Shown: positions 37,166 through 46,683, counted from the stretch's first letter. The stretch is DNA of 62,773 nt from Bacteroides caecigallinarum (GCF_016902295.1 NZ_JACJLQ010000019.1:1-62773); one strand, 5' to 3'. Notes: generated by a model not told the origin, from the sequence alone. Program-made: numbers and translations.

Positions 37166-39202
37166 TTACCAAACTCGGCAACGGTTTTCAGGCGCAATGT
37201 ACATAGAATCATTTTCTGTGATTCCAAACGCTTCATACCATGCGTCAACATGAGGAAGAGCACCGTTTACACGCCATTCGCCAAGTGAGTGAGGGTCTGA
37301 CTTAGTACGTGAGCGGATTTCCTCTTCACGGATATTACCTGCCCAAAGTGTTGCGTATGCGATGAAGAAACGCTGGTCAGCTGTAAATCCGTCTTCTTCA
37401 GGAAGAGGATTGTTCTTTGTCGCATTCTTATATGCCAGATAAGAAACATTCAAACCTCCGTGGTCTGCTATGTTTTCACCCAAAGTCAACTGTCCGTTAG
37501 CTTTCAATCCAGGAAGAACTTCAATGTTGTTGAAGAAGTCAACCATTACTTTTGTACGTTCGTTGAAACGGTCACCGTCACCATCAGCCCACCAGTCTTT
37601 CAAGTTACCGTCCTTGTCATACTGACGTCCCTGATCATCGAATCCGTGTGTCATTTCATGACCTATTACCACACCGATAGCACCATAGTTGAAAGCATCG
37701 TCAGCATTCATATCGAAGAACGGATACTGAAGAATTGCGGCAGGGAAACAGATTTCGTTAGTCTGAGGATTGTAATATGCGTTTACAGTCTGAGGACTCA
37801 TCAACCATTCATCTTTGTCAACAGGTTTTCCGATACGGCTGAACATATCTTTTGTTCCCCACTGTGCAGCACGGCATACATTTGCCCAGTATGAATCTTT
37901 TTCAATGTTAAGGTCTGAATAATCTTTCCATTTGTCAGGATAACCTACTTTTACGTGGAATGTAGAAAGTTTCTCCATAGCTCTCACCTTAGTGCTGTCG
38001 CTCATCCATTCCTGTGCCTGAATACGTTCGCCAAGAGCAGACTGAAGATTCTTAACCAATGCCACCATACGTTCCTTAGCTGCGGCAGGGAAGTATTTCT
38101 CTACATACATCTGACCAACTATCTCGCCCAACATTCCGTTTACGGCATTTACGGCACGTTTCCAGCGTGGCTGGTTTGCCTGACGACCTGACAATACCTT
38201 TCCGTAGAAATCAAATCTTGCCGCAACAAAATCGTCACTCAAATAACTTGCTGCCGCATCAAGAAGATTATACTGAAGATATGAAATATGACGTGAGATT
38301 GGCAATGTGTTGATAAGTTCTTCAACTTCCTTTATTGGTTCAATCTGCTCAACATTCAATTCTGTAACACCTTCTACACCCAAAGCTTTAAGATAAGCGT
38401 CCCAGTCTATTCCCGGGAAAGTCTTCTTCAGTTCGTCGTATGACATCTTATGATAGTTAGCTTCAGGGTTACGACGTTCAACTGCGCTGTAAGAAGCCTT
38501 TGCAATAGCTGTTTCAACTTCCATTACGTCAGCCATCTTCTGTTTAGCCTCATTTTCTGAGAAACCAGCCAATGTGAAAAGCTTGGTGATATACAGTTTG
38601 TACTGTTCACGGATAGCAGTTGTACTTTCGTCTGTATCAAGATAATATTCCTTTTCGCCAAGATTAATACCTCCCTGGGCAATCTGGAAGATATTCAAAG
38701 TACTGTTCTTAGGGTCACCGTAAACGTAGTTGCTGAAATATGTACCGATACCGTTGTTGAACATTTCAGCCTTAACCTGCATAATCTGGTTCTTGTCAGA
38801 TATTGCAGCTATTCTGTCAAGCATAGGCTTGATTGGAGCTATACCGTCTGCATTAAGCTTTACGCTGTCCATTGCCAGATTATACAAATCTCCGATTTTC
38901 TGTCCCTGGCTTCCAGCAGGATTTTCTTTTGAAGCAAATTCTTCAATCATTTCCTTCAACTGCTTCTGGTTGTCTTCCATCAGCATTTCGAATGCTCCAT
39001 AGCGTGAGTATTCAGCTGTAAGCGGATGAGAATCATTAAAACCTCCACAAGCGAAACGGAAGAAATCATTTCCCGGAACTGCTGTTGTGTCAAGGTTGGC
39101 AAGGTTTATTCCTGTGCTCACCTTTGCTTCCTTCTGGCCTGCACATCCGGACAGTGCGGCAACAGCCAATGCTGCAAAAGCAATACAATGTTTAGTTTTC
39201 AT
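37166..39202 (-). CDS. pepO: M13-family metallopeptidase lipoprotein (PepO/neprilysin-like)
   Basis: A 678-residue zinc peptidase. A lipoprotein signal ends at LSGC (Cys20). The N-terminal M13 domain precedes the catalytic domain with NAYYNPQTNEI, zinc motif GHEMTHGFDDQG (HEMTH) and the third ligand in ENIADHGGL. The protein ends CRVW, as in neprilysin-type enzymes that close the C-terminus with a cysteine. It should degrade peptides at the cell envelope. It starts 14 nt after the ABC-F gene, so the two may be cotranscribed. Confidence 0.94.
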   Translation of the reverse strand: MKTKHCIAFAALAVAALSGCAGQKEAKVSTGINLANLDTTAVPGNDFFRFACGGFNDSHPLTAEYSRYGAFEMLMEDNQKQLKEMIEEFASKENPAGSQGQKIGDLYNLAMDSVKLNADGIAPIKPMLDRIAAISDKNQIMQVKAEMFNNGIGTYFSNYVYGDPKNSTLNIFQIAQGGINLGEKEYYLDTDESTTAIREQYKLYITKLFTLAGFSENEAKQKMADVMEVETAIAKASYSAVERRNPEANYHKMSYDELKKTFPGIDWDAYLKALGVEGVTELNVEQIEPIKEVEELINTLPISRHISYLQYNLLDAAASYLSDDFVAARFDFYGKVLSGRQANQPRWKRAVNAVNGMLGEIVGQMYVEKYFPAAAKERMVALVKNLQSALGERIQAQEWMSDSTKVRAMEKLSTFHVKVGYPDKWKDYSDLNIEKDSYWANVCRAAQWGTKDMFSRIGKPVDKDEWLMSPQTVNAYYNPQTNEICFPAAILQYPFFDMNADDAFNYGAIGVVIGHEMTHGFDDQGRQYDKDGNLKDWWADGDGDRFNERTKVMVDFFNNIEVLPGLKANGQLTLGENIADHGGLNVSYLAYKNATKNNPLPEEDGFTADQRFFIAYATLWAGNIREEEIRSRTKSDPHSLGEWRVNGALPHVDAWYEAFGITENDSMYIAPENRCRVW

Positions 39203-39216
39203 AAATTAATATTTAG

Positions 39217-41166
39217 TTATAGTTCTTTTTTAAGTTCGTCTATTTCCATCAGTGCCGTCTCCCACTCTTCCTCAATCTGCGAAATCTGTTTTTTTAATTC
39301 CTGATGCTGCTCATAGAGTTTCATGTCGGATGCTCCTTCAGGAGTTGCCATCTTTTCTTCCAGTTGTGATATTTGAGTTTCTATTTTGGAAATTCTGTCT
39401 TCACAGTCGGCGGCCTGTTTTTCAAGCTTTCTGATTTTCTTGTTCAGTTCCTTCTGAGCTTCGTAAGAAAGCTTACTTTCCGATTGTGCCGGCTGTTGCA
39501 CATCTTTCTTCTGCGATGAAGCTGTAGGCGACTGCGACAGATGGAGTTCGTTAAGGCTTTCCATCTTCTTTTTCTGCAGGAAATCGTATATACCTCCGAT
39601 ATGCTCTTTCACTACACCACCACCAAACTCATATACCTTGGTTACAAGTCCGTCCAGGAACTCACGGTCGTGGGATACGACAATTACCGTTCCATCAAAC
39701 TCTTTGATAGCCTCTTTCAGTACATCTTTGGAACGCATATCCAAATGGTTGGTAGGTTCGTCAAGTATAAGGAAATTCACAGGTTCGAGCAGAAGTTTTA
39801 TCATTGCCAGACGGCTTCGTTCTCCTCCGGAAAGGACTTTTACTTTCTTGTCCGAAGCTTCTCCACCGAACATGAACGCACCTAAAATATCACGTATCTT
39901 CAGACGGATATCCCCTTTTGCCACACGGTCGATGGTATCGAATACAGTTACATTCTCGTCGAGGAGCTGTGCCTGATTCTGTGCGAAATAACCTATCTGC
40001 ACATTATGTCCGATAACCAGTTTCCCTTCGTATGGTATCTGGTCCATGATACACTTAACAAGTGTAGATTTACCTTCACCGTTCTTACCGACAAAAGCGA
40101 CCTTCTCACCTCTGTTTATTGTAAGCGTGACATCATGGAACACTACATGATCACCGTATGCCTTCTTTACATTCTCACAAATTACCGGATAGTTTCCCGA
40201 ACGAATTGCCGGGGCAAATTTCAGTCTTAATGAAGATGTATCCTCATCATCTATCTCAATAGGCACAATCTTTTCAAGCTGCTTTATTCGACTCTGTACC
40301 TGAACAGCTTTAGTAGCCTTATATCTGAAGCGTTCGATGAATTCCTCCGTATCCTTGATTTCTTTCTGCTGGTTCTCGTATGCACGCAACTGCTGCTCAC
40401 GGCGTTCCTTACGCAATACGACAAACTCATCATACGGAACTTTATAATCATATATATGTCCGCAAGATATTTCTATAGTCCTGTTTGTCACATTATTTAT
40501 AAAGGCACGGTCGTGGCTGACCAATACAACTGCGCCGGGACTCATCTTCAAAAAATTTTCAAGCCACTGAATACTTTCTATGTCAAGATGGTTGGTTGGC
40601 TCGTCGAGCAAAAGCACGTCAGGACGACGCAACAGCAGTTTTGCCAATTCAATACGCATACGCCAGCCACCGCTGAACTCGGATGTAGGTCTGTCAAAAT
40701 CTTCCCTGTTAAATCCAAGTCCCGTAAGGGTACGTTCTATCTCTGCTTTGTAATTTGTTCCACCCATCATAAGAAATCTCTCATTCTCGTGAGTGAAACG
40801 GTCTATAAGCTCATGATAACTTTCAGAGTCATAATCAGTTCTGTCGGCCAATTCCTGATTCATTTTCGAAATGCTTTCCTGAAGTTCGAATATATGTTCG
40901 AAAGCCGTTTCCGCTTCAGCCATTACTGTACGTGTGTCGCTTAAAATCATTACCTGAGGCAAGTAACCAATAGTTACACCACGCTGCACCGCGACAACAC
41001 CTTCCGTAGGCATCTGCAATCCTGCCAATATCTTAAGCATTGTAGATTTTCCTGCTCCGTTTTTACCAACCAATGCTATACGGTCTTTCTTATTTATGAC
41101 ATACGATACATCCTCGAACAGAGGAGTAACTCCAAACTCTACTTTTAATCCTTCTACTGAAATCAT
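39217..41166 (-). CDS. ABC-F family ATPase (Uup/YbiT/YheS type)
   Basis: A 649-residue soluble protein with two ABC domains and no membrane helices. The first domain has GKNGAGKSTMLK, FSGGWRMRIELAKLL and LLDEPTNHLD. The second has GKNGEGKSTLVK, LSGGERSRLAMIK and LILDEPTNHLD. Between them lies the charged ABC-F linker (about 240-300). The C-terminal coiled coil (about 555-645) is rich in Lys/Glu. ABC-F proteins act on ribosomes, in translation rescue or antibiotic protection. Nothing here points to a resistance type, so a housekeeping translation role is more likely. Confidence 0.92.
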   Translation of the reverse strand: MISVEGLKVEFGVTPLFEDVSYVINKKDRIALVGKNGAGKSTMLKILAGLQMPTEGVVAVQRGVTIGYLPQVMILSDTRTVMAEAETAFEHIFELQESISKMNQELADRTDYDSESYHELIDRFTHENERFLMMGGTNYKAEIERTLTGLGFNREDFDRPTSEFSGGWRMRIELAKLLLRRPDVLLLDEPTNHLDIESIQWLENFLKMSPGAVVLVSHDRAFINNVTNRTIEISCGHIYDYKVPYDEFVVLRKERREQQLRAYENQQKEIKDTEEFIERFRYKATKAVQVQSRIKQLEKIVPIEIDDEDTSSLRLKFAPAIRSGNYPVICENVKKAYGDHVVFHDVTLTINRGEKVAFVGKNGEGKSTLVKCIMDQIPYEGKLVIGHNVQIGYFAQNQAQLLDENVTVFDTIDRVAKGDIRLKIRDILGAFMFGGEASDKKVKVLSGGERSRLAMIKLLLEPVNFLILDEPTNHLDMRSKDVLKEAIKEFDGTVIVVSHDREFLDGLVTKVYEFGGGVVKEHIGGIYDFLQKKKMESLNELHLSQSPTASSQKKDVQQPAQSESKLSYEAQKELNKKIRKLEKQAADCEDRISKIETQISQLEEKMATPEGASDMKLYEQHQELKKQISQIEEEWETALMEIDELKKEL

Positions 41167-41195
41167 TCGCTATATATCGATTTACAAAGTGTCGG

Positions 41196-41203
41196 CAAAG
41201 TTA
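41196..41203 (-). promoter_or_regulatory. -7 element (TAACTTTG) of ABC-F gene
   Basis: TAnnTTTG on the minus strand, 29 nt before the ATG. Confidence 0.6.
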
Positions 41204-41264
41204 GTATTTTTACATTAAATTGGGAGTATTGATTAACAAGATTTTATTTAGTAAATAAAAAATA

Positions 41265-41299
41265 AGAGACGCTCTCAATCACTGAGAACGCCTCCCAAC
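41265..41299 (-). terminator. Possible second terminator hairpin downstream of purA
   Basis: The minus strand has CGTTCTCA/TGAGAGCG (41270-41277 with 41283-41290, one G-U), followed after 5 nt by TTATTTTTTATTT. TTGGGAG (minus strand of 41292-41298) can also pair with a downstream CTCCCAA (41220-41226). The remaining 41300-41470 is AT-rich with nothing recognised. Confidence 0.4.
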
Positions 41300-41470
41300 T
41301 GAAGGATTATATTTAAGAGAGAGATAATATATAACAATTTTCTGCCCTAATATATACAAAAATCAACAGATGAAAAAATTTACGTCAAAATTCTTTCAAA
41401 ATAAAAGCAAAATAATGAATTCATAAATATTTATTCAGTAAATAATCAATTTGGCTTACGATAATACAAA

Positions 41471-41509
41471 AACTGCTGATTTCCAAACTTCAAATGGAAA
41501 CCAGCAGTT
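41471..41509 (-). terminator. Rho-independent terminator after purA
   Basis: AACTGCTG plus TTTCCA (41471-41485) pairs with TGGAAA plus CAGCAGTT (41495-41509) with one mismatch. The minus strand continues TTTTTTG. Confidence 0.85.
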
Positions 41510-41537
41510 CAAAAGGATTATAATCTAATATATATGA

Positions 41538-42809
41538 TTATTGTTCAGTATATCTTTCGATAGTCTGTGCACGGTCAGGACCAACAGAAACGATTTTGAT
41601 TGGTGTACCAAGCTGTTCTTCAAGGAATGATATGTAAGCATTGAATTCTTCAGGGAATTCGTCTTCGCTCGTCATCTTTGTCATATCAGTCTTCCATCCA
41701 GGCAATTCAACGTAAACAGGCTCAACACCTTCGTTGATATCGTATGGGAAATAATCAATTTCCTCGCCATTAACCTTATAAGCCACACAAGCCTTGATTG
41801 TATCAAATCCGTCAAGAACATCACTCTTCATAAGGATAAGCTGAGTAACACCGTTAACCATGATAGAATAACGCAGAGCAACAAGGTCAATCCATCCGCA
41901 ACGACGTTCACGGCCTGTCACAGCACCATATTCATGACCAAGATCACGAATAGTCTTGCCTGTCTCGTCGAACAATTCTGTCGGGAAAGGACCAGAACCT
42001 ACACGTGTACAGTAAGCCTTCATGATACCATATACCTCGCCAATTTTATTTGGACCAAGTCCAAGACCTGTACAAGCCCCTGCGCATATAGTATTCGAAG
42101 AAGTAACGAACGGATAAGAACCGAAATCAACGTCAAGCATTGTTCCCTGAGCACCTTCGCAAAGCACGCTCTTGCCTTCTTTAAGAAGGTTGTTTATTTC
42201 GTGCTCGCTGTCAACAAGGTTGAACTGACGAAGATATTCAATGCCTTCCATCCACTGTTTTTCCAGCTCTGTAATGTCATATTCATAATTCAAGCTCTTC
42301 AGAATCTGTTCATGACGGGCTTTAGCGGCAGCATATTTAGCTTCGAAGTTATTCAATATATCACCAACACGCAAACCGTTACGGCTAACTTTGTCTGTAT
42401 AAGTAGGACCTATACCTTTACCGGTAGTACCGACTTTTGAGGCTCCCTTTGCCGCTTCGTACGCAGCATCAAGAATACGGTGTGTAGGCAATATGAGATG
42501 TGCCTTTTTAGAAATGTGCAAACGTTCCTTCAAAGGATGTCCGCTTGCTTCCAATGCTTCGGCTTCAGCCTTGAACAATGATGGGTCAAGCACAACGCCG
42601 TTACCAATAATATTTACTTTGTCACCCTGGAAAATTCCTGATGGGATAGAGCGGAGAACGTATTTCTGTCCTTCAAACTCCAGAGTATGACCTGCATTCG
42701 GACCACCTTGAAAACGCGCAACTACATCATAACGTGGAGTCAGGACATCTACTACCTTACCTTTTCCTTCGTCGCCCCACTGTAAACCTAACAAGACATC
42801 TACTTTCAT
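41538..42809 (-). CDS. purA: Adenylosuccinate synthetase
   Basis: A 423-residue GTP-dependent enzyme joining IMP and aspartate in AMP synthesis. It shows GLQWGDEGKGKVVD at the N-terminus, GGPNAGHT, IPSGI, GTTGKGIGPTY, EGAQGTMLDVDFGSYPFVT and GRERRCGWIDL. All are hallmark PurA blocks, and the length is standard. It starts 23 nt after the fur-family gene on the same strand, so the two are probably cotranscribed. Confidence 0.97.
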   Translation of the reverse strand: MKVDVLLGLQWGDEGKGKVVDVLTPRYDVVARFQGGPNAGHTLEFEGQKYVLRSIPSGIFQGDKVNIIGNGVVLDPSLFKAEAEALEASGHPLKERLHISKKAHLILPTHRILDAAYEAAKGASKVGTTGKGIGPTYTDKVSRNGLRVGDILNNFEAKYAAAKARHEQILKSLNYEYDITELEKQWMEGIEYLRQFNLVDSEHEINNLLKEGKSVLCEGAQGTMLDVDFGSYPFVTSSNTICAGACTGLGLGPNKIGEVYGIMKAYCTRVGSGPFPTELFDETGKTIRDLGHEYGAVTGRERRCGWIDLVALRYSIMVNGVTQLILMKSDVLDGFDTIKACVAYKVNGEEIDYFPYDINEGVEPVYVELPGWKTDMTKMTSEDEFPEEFNAYISFLEEQLGTPIKIVSVGPDRAQTIERYTEQ

Positions 42810-42832
42810 GATTGTTATATTTAAAATAGTTT

Positions 42833-43291
42833 TTATTTATTCTTTTTTCGTTTAGACACACATTTACTGCATAATCCATATATATACAATGAATAATGCG
42901 TAGGCTGGAAACCCTTCAATTTACTCTGTACTATTGCTTGTTTAAGATTTTCATCTTCAAATTCCGACACTTTTCCACAAGAAGTACAAATCATGTGATG
43001 ATGGGTTTCATTGTTATACGAACGTTCGTATTGCGAAGTATTGCCAAATTGATGTTTAATAACCAGACCGGCATCAATAAGAAGAATAATTGTATTATAA
43101 AGAGTGGCACGACTGACACGGAATTTTTCTTTTTCTTCCATATACTGCAGCAAGGTCTCTATATTGAAATGTCCCTTTATAGAATATATGGAATCGAGTA
43201 TAGCATAACGTTCGGGCGTCTTACGATGTCCGTTCTTCTGTAAGTACTCAGTAAGTACCTGTTTTACCGTATCTTTTATCTTGTCTGCCAT
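42833..43291 (-). CDS. Fur-family transcriptional repressor
   Basis: A 152-residue metalloregulator. It has an N-terminal winged helix (KTPERYAILDSIYSIKGHFNIETLL, VSRATLYNTIILLIDAGL) and a dimerisation domain with the histidine cluster NNETHHHMICTSCGKV. The two Cys pairs CTSC and CSKC form the structural zinc site. Whether it senses iron, peroxide (PerR) or zinc cannot be decided from sequence. Its own promoter lies at 43312-43319. Linking a Fur-family regulator to purA is curious but the intergenic gap is tight. Confidence 0.9.
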   Translation of the reverse strand: MADKIKDTVKQVLTEYLQKNGHRKTPERYAILDSIYSIKGHFNIETLLQYMEEKEKFRVSRATLYNTIILLIDAGLVIKHQFGNTSQYERSYNNETHHHMICTSCGKVSEFEDENLKQAIVQSKLKGFQPTHYSLYIYGLCSKCVSKRKKNK

Positions 43292-43311
43292 TAAAAAATA
43301 TCTTCAGCGGT

Positions 43312-43319
43312 CAAAGTTA
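43312..43319 (-). promoter_or_regulatory. -7 element (TAACTTTG) of fur-purA
   Basis: TAnnTTTG on the minus strand, 20 nt before the ATG of the Fur-family gene. Confidence 0.6.
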
Positions 43320-43344
43320 ATATAATTTACTCAATTCAAGAAAA

Positions 43345-44016
43345 CTATTGACAATATTCTATATCATATTTTATTTCGTCGATATAAAGTTTCAATTCCG
43401 GATTGGCAGTTTTGCTCAAAAGTCCCAATTGCCTGCTTACAAGTTTAGCATTATCCTTTGACTGTACTGAGAATTTTTTCAGGGCTGTAGCAGCAGCCTT
43501 TTTTACCATAGGTTCACCGCCTTCTATTTCCGTAAAAGCCTGATCCATAAACTCTGCCTCGGCACGTTCGTTCATCTTCATGCCTTTCATCAGGAGTCGT
43601 GTCATAAGCATATATCCGCAGAATTGATAATAAGGACGCTCGTCTGCCATCCATTTAAATACCACATCCGACGCGTAATCCACATGCTGTAATATGTTCA
43701 TTACAGTGTACTCAGCCAGCTCGGGATATTTCATATCGTCAATCCATATCTCTGCTATTTCCTTACAGAAGGTATCTGCCGGCTGAAGCAAGGTTGCCAT
43801 AATCTTACACTCACGAATATTCTCCTTCCACAATGCCTGCGCAAGCTCATGATTTTTTTCATATTCGGCAGCAATTTCCCTGATACGGGAATATTCAATA
43901 CCGAAATTCAGTTTGTAGTCCATTCCCTTTTCGCGCATGCTTTGAGAAATGACTCCGTTCATAAACAAACGGAATTTCGACTTTATGTCCTTTATTGTTT
44001 CCTGTACGTCGTTCAT
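43345..44016 (-). CDS. DNA alkylation repair (AlkD-like HEAT) family protein
   Basis: A 223-residue all-helical protein that fits the DNA-alkylation-repair/HEAT-like family (YSRIREIAAEYEKNHELAQALWKENIRECKIMATLL, then repeated helical pairs). True AlkD glycosylases excise bulky alkylated bases by stacking Trp and Asp residues on the helical concave face. Here WMADERPYYQFCGYMLM is in the corresponding region, but conservation of the catalytic Asp was not verified. It is 8 nt downstream of the DPP III gene and belongs to that operon. Confidence 0.72.
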   Translation of the reverse strand: MNDVQETIKDIKSKFRLFMNGVISQSMREKGMDYKLNFGIEYSRIREIAAEYEKNHELAQALWKENIRECKIMATLLQPADTFCKEIAEIWIDDMKYPELAEYTVMNILQHVDYASDVVFKWMADERPYYQFCGYMLMTRLLMKGMKMNERAEAEFMDQAFTEIEGGEPMVKKAAATALKKFSVQSKDNAKLVSRQLGLLSKTANPELKLYIDEIKYDIEYCQ

Positions 44017-44024
44017 GTTTTAAA

Positions 44025-46007
44025 TCAAAGATTAGAATAGTCACGACTATAACGAAGCATCTGTTCCGCATAACCTTCGCTATAATCTATTGTTACATCA
44101 ATTATATTGTTTTTGTCGTCAGTCAACGCTGTATATACCGGATTGATAAATCCCTTGTATGGTGCAAGGTGCAGTTCTCTGTATCTTTCAAGAATTTCAG
44201 AATGTAATTTCTGATTTACCTTTACGGCGTACTTTTCTACCAGCTCACGTGCGGCTTCATAGTCGCCTTCACTCTTTATTCTTTGAATTTCAGCAAGTAA
44301 TTCACCGAACAGAGAACGTAACTTATCATAATCGTTTACTACGACATAAGTTTTTTTATCTTTTACAACAAGTTTTACAACTTCATCTTTTGCCCCATGC
44401 TCCAAGGCCCATGCAGCAATAAGCTGTCGGTTACGCATGTGCGATTCCTCGATACAGCATCCCGGTTCAATTCTGACAAGCTGAGTCAGCAAACCGTTCA
44501 TCATGTACGAATAATATTCAGCCTTATATGCCTCACCGTCAGGAGTAAGCCCGAGTTCTACCATTTTTGCGTCCGGCAGATAATAAAGGCCGAACAAATC
44601 GGCACGTGCCTCCTCTATTGTGGCTCCGTATGCCTTAAGCGCATCAGGATCGACACCAGGAAGAAGTTTTCCGGAACCATGACCAAGACATTCATGAAGA
44701 TCAGTATGCAAATCGCCTGTTATATCAGCATATTTGTCAAGAAGTACCTTCTCGTATTCACCATATACAAACTCATCTCTGAAACCGTTTCCTTTTGCAG
44801 CCTTGTTGTAAGCATCTGTCAGATTACCTATAGTAACTGACTTTGAGCCATGGATACTGCGAATCCAGTTAGAGTTTGGCAGGTTTATGCCTATAGCACT
44901 TGCAGGATAAAGGTCACCTGCAAGAATCGCAGCAGTAATAACCTTTGCCGACACACCCTTCACCTCAGTTTTCTTGAACTGTGATGAAACAGGCGAGTTA
45001 TCCTCAAACCATTGAGCATTCGAGCTTAACACCTCAGTACGATGTGTAGCTTCAAGGTCCTTAAAGTTTACAATGGACTCCCAGCTTGCTTTCATTCCCA
45101 ACGGATCGCCATAACTTTCAATGAATCCATTGACGAAATCAATTCTCGACTCCGTATCTTTCAGCCAGCAAATGGAATAGTCGTCAAACACTTTCAAATC
45201 GCCCGTACGATAAAAATCCACGAGCAAACGTATAACCTCTTTCTGATGTTCGTTCTCAGCTACATCCATAGCCTTCTCTAACCAATAAACAATCTTGCTT
45301 ATGGCTTTTCCATATTCGCCGTCGAGTTTCCAGACCACTTCGGTTATCTTACCATTCTTCTTCTCAAGACGGCTATTCATTCCGTACATAATCGGAGTCT
45401 CATCATCAGGTGATTTCATGGCGGAATAAAATTCCTCGGCTTCCTGCTGTGTAACCCCTACATAATAATTGGATGCTGATGTCAACAGCAAGTCCTCACC
45501 ATCAACCTGATTGACACGTTTAGGCATCATTTCCGGATCGAACATAACCGGGAACAACTCATTACACAAGCCTACAACGGTCTCTCCTGCTGATAATGGC
45601 AACAATGACTTATCCAAAGCCATAACAGAATTACGGAGGAAATCAACTGAAAATCCGGGAATAAATTTATCTGTGGAATAATGGTGATGAATTCCGCTTG
45701 CAAACCACACTCTCTTAAGATACACTTCGAATGCCTGAAATTCAGAATCAGAACGGTCGCCATCGTAGTTCAGATATACAGCCTCCAACAGACGGCGAAT
45801 TTTCATATTATATTTTCCATTCTGGTCAAAAAGAATATCACGCCCGTTCAGCGCGGCTTCAGAAAGATAATATATAAGTTTTTTCTGGTTTAATGTCAAT
45901 GACTCAAATCCCTGTACTTTGTATCGTAAAATCTGCAGATCGGCAAATTGCTCTACAGAATAATTAAAATTATCTTCAGATGTTTTCATGATTCTTTCTG
46001 TATTCAT
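44025..46007 (-). CDS. Dipeptidyl-peptidase III (family M49)
   Basis: A 660-residue metallopeptidase with the six-residue M49 zinc motif HECLGH (H438, E439, H443). The second glutamate site is in IEEARADLFGLYYLPD. No signal peptide or helix is present, so it is cytosolic and removes dipeptides from peptide N-termini. The start used (46007) overlaps the AraC-type gene by 32 bp; an ATG at 45989 overlaps by 14 bp and is equally possible. It is probably cotranscribed with the regulator upstream and the AlkD-like gene downstream. Confidence 0.9.
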   Translation of the reverse strand: MNTERIMKTSEDNFNYSVEQFADLQILRYKVQGFESLTLNQKKLIYYLSEAALNGRDILFDQNGKYNMKIRRLLEAVYLNYDGDRSDSEFQAFEVYLKRVWFASGIHHHYSTDKFIPGFSVDFLRNSVMALDKSLLPLSAGETVVGLCNELFPVMFDPEMMPKRVNQVDGEDLLLTSASNYYVGVTQQEAEEFYSAMKSPDDETPIMYGMNSRLEKKNGKITEVVWKLDGEYGKAISKIVYWLEKAMDVAENEHQKEVIRLLVDFYRTGDLKVFDDYSICWLKDTESRIDFVNGFIESYGDPLGMKASWESIVNFKDLEATHRTEVLSSNAQWFEDNSPVSSQFKKTEVKGVSAKVITAAILAGDLYPASAIGINLPNSNWIRSIHGSKSVTIGNLTDAYNKAAKGNGFRDEFVYGEYEKVLLDKYADITGDLHTDLHECLGHGSGKLLPGVDPDALKAYGATIEEARADLFGLYYLPDAKMVELGLTPDGEAYKAEYYSYMMNGLLTQLVRIEPGCCIEESHMRNRQLIAAWALEHGAKDEVVKLVVKDKKTYVVVNDYDKLRSLFGELLAEIQRIKSEGDYEAARELVEKYAVKVNQKLHSEILERYRELHLAPYKGFINPVYTALTDDKNNIIDVTIDYSEGYAEQMLRYSRDYSNL

Positions 46008-46440
46008 TAGGAGTAATACCTACAATTCTGTAAAAGGCAGCATAGAAAGACTGTCTGTTGGCAAATCCTGACATGGCACTTATTTCCTCAATATTTTTCC
46101 CTGCATATCTTTTGTCGGTCAACATGCGTTTTGCCTCCTTAATTCTATATTCATTAAGCAGACATGAAAAGTTCATTTTAAATTTTGAATTTACCACTGC
46201 GGAAAGATACCGGGTATTAGTCTTAAGCATTTTTGCCAAGTCGCTGGCGGAGAAGTTCGGTTGTTTATATCTTTTGTTAGTCACCACCAGTTCGTATATT
46301 CTGTCGTAAAGTTCGTCCGCAAGTTCAGTCCTGATAAGATCCCTATATGGCGCAGACTTGATTTTCTTGTCACGCAAATTATATGGTCTCTTCTCCTGAT
46401 CATTGCTTTCCGAATTGATTACTCCATGATTATTTTCCAT
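45976..46440 (-). CDS. Small AraC-type HTH regulator
   Basis: A 154-residue protein. An N-terminal stretch of about 60 polar residues without a recognisable sensor domain precedes an AraC-type double helix-turn-helix (about residues 60-150). That region contains FSASDLAKMLKTNTRYLSAVVN and MLTDKRYAGKNIEEISAMSGFANRQSFYAAF, ending RIVGITPNEYRK. In Bacteroidales such free-standing AraC domains resemble the output halves of hybrid two-component proteins. Its 3' end overlaps the DPP III start, so it probably heads that operon and may regulate it. Confidence 0.85.
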   Translation of the reverse strand: MENNHGVINSESNDQEKRPYNLRDKKIKSAPYRDLIRTELADELYDRIYELVVTNKRYKQPNFSASDLAKMLKTNTRYLSAVVNSKFKMNFSCLLNEYRIKEAKRMLTDKRYAGKNIEEISAMSGFANRQSFYAAFYRIVGITPNEYRKNHENI

Positions 46441-46602
46441 TTGTGCTGATATGTTTTAGTCTTAGTTTACAATTTTTCAATACAAATTTGTAAGATTTTT
46501 TTCAGACCACAAAATCTTTGTCAAAATTTTTCGTGTAGTTTTTTATATCTCAAAGAGTTCTTTTTTTACCATTCCACATACAACTCTCTATCTATTAAGC
46601 AA

Positions 46603-46610
46603 CAAAGATA
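46603..46610 (-). promoter_or_regulatory. -7 element (TATCTTTG) of AraC-DPP III operon
   Basis: TAnnTTTG on the minus strand with TTTG at 46638-46635. It would give a long 5' UTR of about 155 nt. The 46441-46602 stretch holds no other recognisable feature. Confidence 0.5.
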
Positions 46611-46650
46611 TTTATATATATTTTTTCTCACGGACAAAATTTTCGTCTTC

Positions 46651-46683
46651 AAACAGTATTCAAACGGTATTTAAATACTGTTT
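46651..46683. repeat. Three 11-bp tandem units forming a hairpin upstream of recQ
   Basis: Units start at 46651, 46662 and 46673 (AAACAGTATTC, AAACGGTATTT, AAATACTGTTT). The outer ten bases pair exactly: AAACAGTATT (46651-46660) with AATACTGTTT (46674-46683). It matches the units inside the hairpin at 34210-34253. Here it lies between divergent promoters, not at a gene end. Confidence 0.75.

Noticed and set aside
41220-41299. Possible antibiotic-responsive attenuator in the leader of the ABC-F gene
   Set aside because: The likely ABC-F promoter (41196-41203) lies downstream of the hairpin, so the structure is not in its leader; it is better explained as a second terminator after purA.
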